Of a DNA stretch of 42,062 nucleotides, positions 33,104 through 40,360 are shown piece by piece; position 1 is the first letter of the stretch; each line of letters begins with the position of its first letter. The DNA is from Bacilli bacterium. Its GTDB lineage: Bacteria; Bacillota_I; Bacilli_A; RF39; UBA660. A program made the position numbers and the translations under genes. The notes under the pieces were generated by a model. That model saw nothing but the letters and a program-made list of their open reading frames with translations. It did no database searches and was not told the origin of the DNA. The stretch covers positions 1 to 42,062 of the forward strand of contig JAFRCK010000016.1 of the NCBI GenBank assembly GCA_017404385.1, given 5' to 3'.

Positions 33104-34034
33104 ATTTGGAATAGATATTAGTACATGGCAAGATAATTTAGATTATAATCTCTGTACTAATAATGGAGTTAAATTTGCTATTATAAGAGCGGGTTTTTCT
33201 ACAACAAAGGATAATAGATTTGATATGCATTATGAAAATGCATCTAAACAAGGTTGGGATATTGGTGCTTATTGGTATAGTTATGCCAAAAATAGTTCTG
33301 AAGCTAAAGCTGAAGCAAATTATTTCTTAAGTGTTATAAAGGATAGAAAGTTTACTTATCCGTTATTTTTGGATATAGAGGATAATAGTTTAGCTAATTT
33401 AGGAAAAGATACTTTAAATGAAATAGTTGAAACATTTGGAAAAACTATAGAAGATGCAGGTTATTATTTTGGAGTATATACTAATATTAATTGGTATAAG
33501 AATATTATTTCTGGTTCTATATTAAATAAAAAATATGATTGGTGGATTGCTTATTGGGGAGATAGTGCTCCATCTAATATAGATTATGGTATATGGCAAA
33601 ATACTAGTTCTTATCAAGTGGGATCATCTAAAATAGATTCAGATTATTGTTTTAAAGATTATCCAAGTATAATAAAAGATGCACATTTAAATCATTTAGA
33701 TAGTGAACCAAGTCAAGATATTAAACCTAGTGTTTATATAGTTAAATCTGGTGACACTTTAAGTGGAATAGCTTCAATGTATGGAACAACATACCAAGAA
33801 TTAGCAAGATATAATAATATTAGTAATCCAAATCTAATCTTCCCAGGTCAAGAAATAAAAATACCATCAGGTAATACTAATTCTAACAATGAAACAGTAT
33901 ATACGGTAGCACCAGGGGATACTTTATCAGGTATTGCTGCAAAATATGGGACAACATATCAGCATCTAGCAGAGGTAAATAATATAGAAAATCCAAATCT
34001 AATTTTCCCAGGTCAAAAAATAGTTATTAGATAA
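33096..34034 (+). CDS. GH25 lysozyme with two LysM domains
   Basis: 312 aa. The N-terminal GH25 catalytic domain (about 1-190) has GIDISTWQ at the start and the acidic pair in [10 protein letters not shown], plus WWIAYWG and GIWQNTSS near its end. Two LysM domains follow (about 213-255 and 269-312), nearly identical to each other: [19 protein letters not shown] and [19 protein letters not shown]. It cleaves the MurNAc-GlcNAc bond in peptidoglycan. There is no signal peptide, as for an endolysin released by a holin; the adjacent holin fits. ATG at 33096 is preferred, since ATG at 33087 leaves no room for the site. Confidence 0.93.
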   Translation: MSKFGIDISTWQDNLDYNLCTNNGVKFAIIRAGFSTTKDNRFDMHYENASKQGWDIGAYWYSYAKNSSEAKAEANYFLSVIKDRKFTYPLFLDIEDNSLANLGKDTLNEIVETFGKTIEDAGYYFGVYTNINWYKNIISGSILNKKYDWWIAYWGDSAPSNIDYGIWQNTSSYQVGSSKIDSDYCFKDYPSIIKDAHLNHLDSEPSQDIKPSVYIVKSGDTLSGIASMYGTTYQELARYNNISNPNLIFPGQEIKIPSGNTNSNNETVYTVAPGDTLSGIAAKYGTTYQHLAEVNNIENPNLIFPGQKIVIR

Positions 34035-34069
34035 AAAAAGAAGATTTTTCTTCTTTTTTTTGTTATAAT
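34034..34069 (+). terminator. Terminator abutting an extended -10 promoter
   Basis: 11-bp A/G:T/C stem AAAAAAGAAGA/TCTTCTTTTTT (34034-34044 with 34049-34059), then TGTTATAAT at 34061-34069. Confidence 0.75.
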
Positions 34070-34082
34070 TAAAATGGAGGTT

Positions 34083-34232
34083 ATGGTATATGATTCTTTA
34101 CCAGCTCATGCAAAAGCTTATGTTGAAAGAATAGAGGATTATACTAAGACATCTGTAGAATTTATAGGTACTGGACCAGGTAGGGAAGATATAATAGTTA
34201 GAAGAAAGAAAATACTATCTTTAAATAAATAG
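34083..34232 (+). pseudogene. Stranded C-terminal fragment of adenylosuccinate synthetase
   Basis: A 49-codon reading frame whose product matches the extreme C-terminus of PurA: SLPAHAKAYVERIEDYT, then VEFIGTGPGREDIIV, corresponding to the L-P-E-N-A-x-x-Y-V-x-R-I and S-V-G-P-x-R segments of the enzyme. The rest of purA is not here; a lysozyme terminator lies immediately upstream. The in-frame ATG sits only 2 nt from the GGAGG, while a correctly spaced ATG at 34090 is out of frame, so translation is probably poor. A promoter lies just upstream and DUF362 starts 9 nt downstream. It is probably a rearrangement remnant; a functional small protein is possible. Confidence 0.6.
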
Positions 34233-34240
34233 GAGGATTA

Positions 34241-35131
34241 ATGGAAAAAGCAAAAGTTTATTTTACAAAAGAAATAACACCAGAAAGTTTAATTAAAATA
34301 TATGATGTATTAGGAGTTAAATTAACTGGTAATATTGGAATTAAAGTTTCCACAGGTGAATCAGGTTCTAAAGGGTATTTAAAAGCAGATTTAATAGGCC
34401 CACTTGTAAATAAATTAGATGGAACTATTATAGAATGTAATACTGCATACCCAGGGAAGAGAACCACTACTAAAGAACATTTGAAAGTTGCAAAAGAACA
34501 TGGATTTGTGGACATGGGTAAAGGTATTGAAATATTAGATGGTTTAAGTGAATTTAAAATACCAGTAAATAATGGTAAACACTTAGAATATGATATTATT
34601 GGTGAAGCTATGAAAAAATATGATTCATTTATAAATCTTGCTCATGGTAAAGGACATGCAATGGGTGGATTTGGAGCTAATTTAAAGAATCAATCAATTG
34701 GTTTTGCATCAAGACATGGTAAAGCATATATTCATTCCTGTGGAAAAACAGAAAGTCCAACTTTATGTTGGGTTTCAAAGCATGAACAAAAGGATTTTAT
34801 TGAATCAATGGCAGAAGCAGCAAAAGCAGTATCTGATTATTTAAAAGAAAATAATAAAACAATTGTTTATATAATTGTTGCTAATGCTATAAGTGTAGAC
34901 TGTGATTGTGATGCACACCAAGGTGATCCAGTGATTGGAGATATTGGTATATTCGCATCTTTAGATCCAGTTGCGAATGATCAAGCATTTATAGATGCTA
35001 TATGGAAAACTCATGAAGAAGGAACAAAAGATATAAAAGAAAGAATAGATACAAGAGAAGGTAGACATATAACTGAATATGCAGAAGAATTAGGTTTAGG
35101 TTCTACATCGTATGAATTAATTGAAATATAG
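34241..35131 (+). CDS. DUF362 domain protein without ferredoxin domain
   Basis: 296 aa. Recognised by the DUF362 pattern: VGVKLTGNIGIKVSTGE-like opening (in part), DLIGPLVNKLDGTIIECNTAYPGKRTTT, FINLAHGKGHAMGGFGANLKN (in part) and VDCDCDAHQGDPVIGDIGIFAS (in part). DUF362 proteins often carry a CxxCxxC ferredoxin domain next to it; here only the core is present, though Cys-Asp-Cys-Asp and nearby His could bind metal. Function of the family is unsettled. AGGAGG precedes the ATG. It leads a three-gene unit with an unknown 311-aa protein (8 nt later) and a zinc-ribbon protein. Confidence 0.8.
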   Translation: MEKAKVYFTKEITPESLIKIYDVLGVKLTGNIGIKVSTGESGSKGYLKADLIGPLVNKLDGTIIECNTAYPGKRTTTKEHLKVAKEHGFVDMGKGIEILDGLSEFKIPVNNGKHLEYDIIGEAMKKYDSFINLAHGKGHAMGGFGANLKNQSIGFASRHGKAYIHSCGKTESPTLCWVSKHEQKDFIESMAEAAKAVSDYLKENNKTIVYIIVANAISVDCDCDAHQGDPVIGDIGIFASLDPVANDQAFIDAIWKTHEEGTKDIKERIDTREGRHITEYAEELGLGSTSYELIEI

Positions 35132-35139
35132 GAGTAATT

Positions 35140-36075
35140 ATGAAACAATATAAATTTAATACAGATGAATTATATAAAACAATAAATGAAGTATATCCAA
35201 CAAAAGCAAGTATGTTTTATTCTGAATTAAATTATAAAGATTTTACTAAAGAAAATTTAGATAAAATAGTATCTGTTATAAAAGAAATTATTAATAATCC
35301 AATAATTGAAGATATACCTAATTCTGTAGATTCTAAAGAGGTAATAACTTGTTTTAGTGATAAAACTAATAGAATAATGAATGAAATATTTAATAATACA
35401 GATTTATTATTTTATGGTCATGGTGGGAATGCAGAAGCAATTATAGCTGATGAATTTAAATGTAGATATCCTAATTTACAATCACATTTTGTTTCTTTAT
35501 CATCAAATAATGAGTCATTAAAAAAATTAAAAGAATGGCCACATATGGCATGTAAACAAATTGCTATTATGGCAATTAATAAACATGAATTTAATCCATT
35601 ATACAAAAAAAGAGAAGCAACAAGCACATATGATACTAATATTTATTCAATAGAAAATGAATTTTTTGTAGGATATTATGATTCTGAAAATGATGAATTT
35701 ATAAAAAATCCTAATTTTAAAGAAAGACATGATTTTAATCCAGATGTTACTATTTATCCTGATGAGATGGTTAAAACAAATGGTTTATTTGTAGATGGAC
35801 CAGATGAAATAGTTAATATTTATAAAGAATTAGATTATTTAAGAAGAATATTATATTTTTCATCATATTTTGAATTAGATGAAATAGGTTATAAAAAGTT
35901 AGAACAACAAGTATTATATAGAATAAATGAAATATATATACTACAGGAAAAAATAACTCCAGAGTTTATTAAACAACAAGATGAAAAAAGTATGAATGGA
36001 ATAACAAATGATATTAAGGTTGATGAATGGGGATTTCCTTTAATAGAACCTAATACGAATAATAAAAAAATGTAG
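35140..36075 (+). CDS. Hypothetical protein in the DUF362 operon
   Basis: 311 aa, soluble, no signal peptide. No family recognised. Notable stretches are LLFYGHGGNAEAIIADEF (about 88-105), which has a Gly-rich turn and a His, WPHMACKQIAIMAINKHEF (about 133-151), and a helical C-terminal third with a QQ-rich segment. The close spacing with DUF362 (8 nt) and with the zinc-ribbon gene (13 nt) points to a shared process. Function not assignable. Confidence 0.6.
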   Translation: MKQYKFNTDELYKTINEVYPTKASMFYSELNYKDFTKENLDKIVSVIKEIINNPIIEDIPNSVDSKEVITCFSDKTNRIMNEIFNNTDLLFYGHGGNAEAIIADEFKCRYPNLQSHFVSLSSNNESLKKLKEWPHMACKQIAIMAINKHEFNPLYKKREATSTYDTNIYSIENEFFVGYYDSENDEFIKNPNFKERHDFNPDVTIYPDEMVKTNGLFVDGPDEIVNIYKELDYLRRILYFSSYFELDEIGYKKLEQQVLYRINEIYILQEKITPEFIKQQDEKSMNGITNDIKVDEWGFPLIEPNTNNKKM

Positions 36076-36088
36076 GGAGTGATAAAAA

Positions 36089-36454
36089 ATGATATGCCCA
36101 AATTGTAAAAACAATTTACCAGATGATGTAAATTTTTGTACATCTTGTGGTACAAAAGTAAATAATAATTACCAAGGTTATGTAATTAAAGTTACTAGAA
36201 TTAAGAGTATGGTAGGAGTTGCGATATCATTTAAAGTATTTATAGATGATGTAGAAATAGGTGTTTTAAAAAATAATTCAACTGTTATGTCTAATGTTTC
36301 AAAAGGAATTCATAAGGTTAGTATAAAGTCATTAGAAAAAACTTATGATCAACAAGTAACATTAGATGAAAAAAAAGAAGTTGAAATATATGTATCAGTT
36401 AAAATGGGTATAATAGCTGGTAGACCAAATATTAAAGAAATAGTATATAGGTAA
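36089..36454 (+). CDS. Zinc-ribbon protein with a small beta domain
   Basis: 121 aa. The N-terminal zinc ribbon MICPNCKNNLPDDVNFCTSCG has two CxxC pairs. From residue 32 a beta-rich domain follows (VIKVTRIKSMVGVAISFKVF, VEIGVLKNNSTVMSNVSKG, EVEIYVSVKMGIIAGRP), resembling the PEGA-like or small beta-sandwich tails attached to zinc ribbons in many Firmicutes. No membrane helix. It is last in the DUF362 operon and is followed by a terminator. Confidence 0.7.
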   Translation: MICPNCKNNLPDDVNFCTSCGTKVNNNYQGYVIKVTRIKSMVGVAISFKVFIDDVEIGVLKNNSTVMSNVSKGIHKVSIKSLEKTYDQQVTLDEKKEVEIYVSVKMGIIAGRPNIKEIVYR

Positions 36455-36480
36455 AATACTTAGTATTTTATCTTTTTTTT
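36450..36480 (+). terminator. Rho-independent terminator
   Basis: 10-bp stem GGTAAAATAC/GTATTTTATC (one G-U) with a 3-nt loop and T-run. Confidence 0.8.
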
Positions 36481-36509
36481 TGACCATAATAATAGTAGGA
36501 GGAATAAAT

Positions 36510-36701
36510 ATGACACAAAAAGAATTATTATATGTAGAAGATGCTATTGGACATGAACAAAGCGTAATATGTATTTTAGAAAATATTCTTAATAATCTTG
36601 AAGATAGTTCACTTGCGTCTTTTATGAGTAAACAAATAAATAAACATGATAGTATAAAAGAAAAAATGTTAAAATTGTTGGAGGATAAGTCTAATGAATG
36701 A
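36510..36701 (+). CDS. Small spore-coat-associated protein, partner of CotF-like gene
   Basis: 63 aa, all helical: TQKELLYVEDAIGHEQSVICILENIL, then SSLASFMSKQINKHDSIKEKML. Proteins of this size and pattern (K-E-L-x-Y-x-E-D-A-x-GHE at the start, a K-H near the end) commonly precede CotF-domain coat genes in spore-forming Firmicutes. It overlaps the CotF-like gene by 8 nt and ends with TGA within that overlap. GTAGGAGG lies upstream; CATAATAAT before it is a weak candidate for a sporulation -10. Confidence 0.65.
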   Translation: MTQKELLYVEDAIGHEQSVICILENILNNLEDSSLASFMSKQINKHDSIKEKMLKLLEDKSNE

Positions 36702-36939
36702 TCAATTATTAATGGAAAACTATTTATTACTATTAAAAAGTGATACTGAGGTATATGTTCATGGTACTTTAGAAAGTTCTAATGAAGATGTTAGAAAAGT
36801 ATTAAAAAATGGATTAGACGAAACAATGAAAAGTCAGTCAGATACATATAATTTAATGTCTGAATATGGATGGTATAATATTAAAAATATATCTTCTAAA
36901 GAAATATGTAAGACATTAGAAAAAGTAGAAAACAAATAG
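36694..36939 (+). CDS. CotF family spore coat protein
   Basis: 81 aa. The layout matches the coat-F domain: MENYLLLLKSDTEVYVHGTLESSN at the start, L-x-x-G-L-x-E-T-M-x-SQSDTYNLMSEYGWY in the middle and an Ile/Lys-rich end. The QS-x-x-x-x-x-M-x-x-x-GWY block is the family's most typical feature. CotF-type proteins are small helical-bundle coat components made in the mother cell. Co-translated with the 63-aa partner and closed by a strong terminator. Confidence 0.75.
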   Translation: MNDQLLMENYLLLLKSDTEVYVHGTLESSNEDVRKVLKNGLDETMKSQSDTYNLMSEYGWYNIKNISSKEICKTLEKVENK

Positions 36940-36961
36940 TTGAAGAAACTATTTGTTTTTA
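36929..36961 (+). terminator. Rho-independent terminator after the CotF pair
   Basis: 13-bp stem (36929-36941 with 36947-36959), loop GAAGA, T-run; overlaps the CotF-like stop. Confidence 0.85.
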
Positions 36962-36962
36962 T

Positions 36963-36968
36963 TATAAT
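36963..36968 (+). promoter_or_regulatory. -10 box giving an apparently leaderless transcript
   Basis: TATAAT whose predicted start site (about 36975) coincides with the A of the next gene's ATG. No ribosome binding site is present between them. Confidence 0.5.
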
Positions 36969-36974
36969 TATATT

Positions 36975-37382
36975 ATGAGAAGAACAATTAAGTTAAATAA
37001 TGAAGTTTTAAAAAGAATGAAAAAATTATATTATGAAAAAGATTTAGAATATTTAGATTGGATGGGTTATAAAATAACTGATGATAATAAACCTAGTTTT
37101 CATCATATAGAAAAAGCAGAAGATCTAAGAAAGAAAAAGGAAAATGATGATGCCTCTATTGAAAATGGTGCCTATTTAGGAAAAAAAAGTCATGAATTAC
37201 TACATAGAATAGAAGTAAATGATAAAAAATTATACAATTCTTGGAACGAATTATTCTTATTGATTAATAAATTAGGTCATTATCCAACTGAGGAAATATG
37301 GAATATGGTTTTTATACTTAAGGATAAGAGTAAAGAATATGAAGAAATGAATTATAAAAGCCTAAAACGTGATATAATATAA
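36975..37382 (+). CDS. HNH-nuclease-like small protein, probably leaderless
   Basis: 135 aa. The central order DWMGYK, FHHIEKAEDL, IENGAYLGKKSHELLHRIEVND resembles HNH-type folds of small Firmicute proteins, in which HH, a following Asn-Gly and a final H-x-x-LH supply the metal and catalytic residues: H71-H72-like, N and the two late His. The C-terminus is helical. Nuclease activity is not demonstrated and the family call is tentative. There is no ribosome binding site; the ATG lies where the transcript should begin. It is followed 20 nt later by a lipoprotein gene with its own site. Confidence 0.55.
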   Translation: MRRTIKLNNEVLKRMKKLYYEKDLEYLDWMGYKITDDNKPSFHHIEKAEDLRKKKENDDASIENGAYLGKKSHELLHRIEVNDKKLYNSWNELFLLINKLGHYPTEEIWNMVFILKDKSKEYEEMNYKSLKRDII

Positions 37383-37402
37383 ATGATAAAGGAGATATTG
37401 AC

Positions 37403-37960
37403 ATGAAAAAAAGAGTAATAGCATATTTCTTATTAATGCTTACTGTATTTGTAACAGCTGCTTGTGGTACAAAAAGTGAATCTAAATCTAGTAGTAAACC
37501 AGAAAAAGGAAATTGTACAGCTATAGATTGTATAAAAAACTTAAAAAGCGAAAATACAGTAGAAGAGATAAACAAAGTAATTGGTTTTGAAGGGAAATTA
37601 ATTGATGAAAAAAATAATGTTTATTCTTGGGAAATAGGAAAAGATGATAAATTAATCGCTACTTATTATAATGGTGATAAAGCTACTATAGAAGCTAAAT
37701 ATGTTGTTGATGAATTAAAGAATGATAAAATAGATTTTTCAAGTTATTCTGAAATACAATCATTATTAAAAAAAGGTGAATCTTTAACATATGAAGAATT
37801 TAATAAAAAAGTAAATGGAACAGGACTATTATATTTAATTAGTCCATCAAATAAAAAATATGTTTGGGTTAATAAAAAAGGTGAATATTTAAATGCTAAT
37901 TTTTCTAATTCTACTGGAAAATGTACTTTTGTAACAGGTAGATTAGAAAAGAAAGAATAG
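37403..37960 (+). CDS. Lipoprotein with repeated SmpA/BamE-like beta-lactamase-inhibitor-type modules
   Basis: 185 aa. Lipoprotein signal with lipobox TAAC (Cys21), then a Ser/Lys linker and two similar modules of about 70 residues: NTVEEINKVIGFEGKLIDE-NNVYSWEIG and LTYEEFNKKVNGTGLL-KKYVWVNKKGEYLNANF. The pattern (T-x-EE-x-N-x-x-x-G, then Y-x-W) fits small lipoprotein domains such as DUF3862/SmpA-like repeats. It sits 8 nt before trxB and may be co-transcribed; a possible role is extracytoplasmic binding. Two further Cys in NCTAIDC could form a disulfide. Confidence 0.7.
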   Translation: MKKRVIAYFLLMLTVFVTAACGTKSESKSSSKPEKGNCTAIDCIKNLKSENTVEEINKVIGFEGKLIDEKNNVYSWEIGKDDKLIATYYNGDKATIEAKYVVDELKNDKIDFSSYSEIQSLLKKGESLTYEEFNKKVNGTGLLYLISPSNKKYVWVNKKGEYLNANFSNSTGKCTFVTGRLEKKE

Positions 37961-37968
37961 GAGGTTAT

Positions 37969-38859
37969 ATGTACGATATAATAATAGTAGGAGCAGGACC
38001 AGCTGGTTTAACTGCTGCGTTATATGCTGCAAGGGCAAATAAAAAAGTATTAGTGTTTGAAGCTAAATCCCCAGGAGGACAAATTATTAATGCACATTTA
38101 GTAACTAATTACCCAGGGGTAAAAAGCATGTCTGGTTCAGAATTTGCTGAAAACTTATATAATCAAGTAATAGATTTAGGTGTGGAAATTAAATTTGAAA
38201 CTGTTTTAAGTATAGATGAAGATAAAAATGTAATAACAAATAAAGATACATATAAAGCTAAGTCTATAATATTAGCTACAGGAGCAGATAATAGAAAACT
38301 AAATATAGAAAATGAAGATAAATTAGTAGGTAAAGGAATTAGCTATTGTGCTACTTGTGATGGTAATTTTTATAAAAATAAGGTAGTAGCTGTAGTTGGT
38401 GGAGGAAACGTTGCTTTAGAAGATGTTTTATATTTATCTGATATAGTATCTAAAGTATATTTGATACATAGAAGAGATTCATTTAAAGGATCAGAACTTA
38501 CATTAAAAGAAATTGAAAAAAAAGATAATGTTGAGATATTATATAATTCTACTGTAACTAAAATAAATGGAGTAGATAAAGTAGAATCAATTGTTATTAA
38601 TAACAATGAACAGGACCAAACTATAAAAATAGATTGTCTTTTCGTAGCAATAGGACAAGAACCTAAAAATATAGTCTTTAAAAATGTAATAGATATAGAT
38701 GAAAAAGGATTTATAAATACAAAAGATGGAGTACATACTAATATAGAAGGTATTTATGTTGCTGGTGATGCACGAAATAAACTTTTAAAACAATTAACAA
38801 CAGCTGTTTCAGATGGCTCAATAGCCGCAACAGTTGCTATAAAGGAAATGGAGAAATAA
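37969..38859 (+). CDS. trxB: Thioredoxin reductase
   Basis: 296 aa, slightly shorter than the usual 305-320. FAD motif GAGPAGLTAALYAAR at the start, redox pair CATC (C127, C130), the NADPH motif GGGNVALED, and GIYVAGDAR before the C-terminus. It reduces thioredoxin with NADPH; some Gram-positive homologues use ferredoxin or NADH, and that cannot be told here. The gene is immediately followed by trxA (1 nt between stop and ATG), a self-contained thioredoxin system. Confidence 0.96.
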   Translation: MYDIIIVGAGPAGLTAALYAARANKKVLVFEAKSPGGQIINAHLVTNYPGVKSMSGSEFAENLYNQVIDLGVEIKFETVLSIDEDKNVITNKDTYKAKSIILATGADNRKLNIENEDKLVGKGISYCATCDGNFYKNKVVAVVGGGNVALEDVLYLSDIVSKVYLIHRRDSFKGSELTLKEIEKKDNVEILYNSTVTKINGVDKVESIVINNNEQDQTIKIDCLFVAIGQEPKNIVFKNVIDIDEKGFINTKDGVHTNIEGIYVAGDARNKLLKQLTTAVSDGSIAATVAIKEMEK

Positions 38860-38860
38860 T

Positions 38861-39163
38861 ATGGTTAAAGAAATAAAAGATACTGAATATAAAAGTATAA
38901 TTAAGGATAATAAAAAAGTAGTTATAGATTGTTATGCAAATTGGTGTGGACCATGTAAAATGTTAGCGCCAGTAGTTGATGCTTTGTCAGAGGAATTAAA
39001 AGATATAGTTTTTTGTAAAGTTAATGTTGATGAAGCAGAAGTAATTACAGGTGAATATGAAATAATGTCTATACCAACTTTATTAATCTTTGAAGATGGA
39101 ATACTAAAAGAAAAAGTAGTTGGATTAAAATCAAAAAGCGAACTTGAAGAAATAATTAAATAA
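38861..39163 (+). CDS. trxA: Thioredoxin
   Basis: 100 aa, normal thioredoxin length. Active site WCGPCK (C29, C32), preceded by VVIDCYANW and followed by SIPTLLIF with the conserved cis-Pro. A third Cys (C24) is near the active site. It donates electrons to peroxiredoxins, reductases and other thiols. Coupled to trxB and closed by a bidirectional terminator. Confidence 0.97.
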   Translation: MVKEIKDTEYKSIIKDNKKVVIDCYANWCGPCKMLAPVVDALSEELKDIVFCKVNVDEAEVITGEYEIMSIPTLLIFEDGILKEKVVGLKSKSELEEIIK

Positions 39164-39166
39164 AGT

Positions 39167-39195
39167 AAAAAAATGGTTTATTAAACCATTTTTTT
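39167..39195. terminator. Bidirectional terminator
   Basis: Stem of about 13 bp (AAAAAAATGGTTT paired with AAACCATTTTTTT), between convergent trxA and the DnaJ-domain gene. Confidence 0.8.
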
Positions 39196-39924
39196 ATATC
39201 CTATTGATTTTTTAAATAAAAATAGATTTAGTTTTGATATACCTACAGGTATTTTATTTACCATTATATGTAATACTTCAGGTAAAAGATATCCAAATAA
39301 TATACTTATAATTGAACTAAATCCAAATATATAGAATTCAAGAGTATTATTTGGTGGTAAATCAGTTTTTAATAGAGGTTTTGCTATTATTAAGAATAAT
39401 AATACAATACCAATAATGATAGAACCAGTAGCTATATAGAATCCAAAATATGATAGTATAAAAGCTAATATATAGATAATTATTTGAAGAATTGTACAAA
39501 TAAGAGATTCTAATAAAACCAAAAATAAAGATAAAAATTTCCTTAATATACTAACTTTGTAATATTTTAAATAGAATAAGAAATATTGCCATTTTGTATA
39601 TGTTTTTTCTTCATAATAATCATTTTTTGAATCATCGTAATTGTATTTTTTATATGTCTCATTTTTTTTATTTTGTTTGTCTAAATTATCATAAATATTA
39701 TTTTTATAATTATCAAGATATTGATCATAATCTTTTCTTTTTGTTTCATCAAGTAAGATTTCTTTAGCTTCATTTATTTTTTTTGCCATTTCTGGAGCTT
39801 TAGGATCTTTATTTAAATCTGGATGCCACTTTTTCGCGTGATTTCTATATGCTTTTTTTATTTCTTCGCTAGACGCATTTTTATCAACACCAAGTAAATC
39901 ATAATAGTTTATATAATCATTCAT
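39181..39924 (-). CDS. DnaJ-domain protein with C-terminal transmembrane helices
   Basis: 247 aa. The N-terminal J domain (about 5-65) carries H34-P35-D36 and the flanking [21 protein letters not shown] (in part), so it can stimulate a DnaK partner. A charged linker (about 70-110) follows, then about 4 hydrophobic helices (roughly 118-150, 155-180, 198-220). No Gly/Phe or zinc-finger region, so it is a class III J-protein that places an Hsp70 at the membrane. Monocistronic with a GTAGGTGG site. Confidence 0.85.
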   Translation of the reverse strand: MNDYINYYDLLGVDKNASSEEIKKAYRNHAKKWHPDLNKDPKAPEMAKKINEAKEILLDETKRKDYDQYLDNYKNNIYDNLDKQNKKNETYKKYNYDDSKNDYYEEKTYTKWQYFLFYLKYYKVSILRKFLSLFLVLLESLICTILQIIIYILAFILSYFGFYIATGSIIIGIVLLFLIIAKPLLKTDLPPNNTLEFYIFGFSSIISILFGYLLPEVLHIMVNKIPVGISKLNLFLFKKSIGYKKMV

Positions 39925-40034
39925 AATTTTCCACCTACGAATAATTATAATATAAATTCTATTATTTTTGTAATAAAAATATTGCGTTGATATAAATATT
40001 GTAAAAAAATAAAAAAATATGAAAGAGATATATC

Positions 40035-40337
40035 ATGAAAATATTTACAGATGACAAACAAGAATTATTAAATCAAAATGCATATAATAGAGCTAATTCA
40101 GATTATTATAATGAACTATATAAGATGAGTGAAGCTGAAGTATCATTAAATCAAGATTTTGAATTAGCAAAAGAATACTCTGCTTTATATAGAGAAACAC
40201 CAAATGAAGATTTAGAATTAAGTAGATTAGTAGTACTAAGATGGTGTTTAAAAAGTATAAAACAAATAAAAAAATCAAAAATGGAATTAGAAAAGATTAA
40301 AAAAAGAGTAAGTCATACATTAAAAAAAATAAAATAG
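40035..40337 (+). CDS. Small basic helical hypothetical protein
   Basis: 100 aa, no membrane segment. The first half is acidic/Asn-Tyr-rich and helical (NANRANSDYYNELYKMSEAEVSL-like); the second half is very basic, ending KSKMELEKIKKRVSHTLKKIK, with coiled-coil potential. No family recognised. It lies between two minus-strand genes and its ribosome binding site (AAAGAGA) is modest, so it deserves some caution, but a shared terminator closes it properly. Confidence 0.55.
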   Translation: MKIFTDDKQELLNQNAYNRANSDYYNELYKMSEAEVSLNQDFELAKEYSALYRETPNEDLELSRLVVLRWCLKSIKQIKKSKMELEKIKKRVSHTLKKIK

Positions 40338-40360
40338 ATCAATTATTTGATCTATTTTTC
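40331..40360. terminator. Bidirectional terminator
   Basis: 11-bp stem AAAATAGATCA/TGATCTATTTT with a 6-nt loop, between convergent genes and overlapping both ends. Confidence 0.8.

Noticed and set aside
32750..34034. Full prophage around the holin and lysozyme
   Set aside because: No terminase, capsid, tail, integrase or attachment-site repeats are visible; neighbours are ordinary chromosomal genes.
36484..36494. Sigma-E/K promoter CATAATAAT before the CotF pair
   Set aside because: The -10 is off the pattern by one base and no matching -35 is found at proper spacing; recorded only as a possibility.
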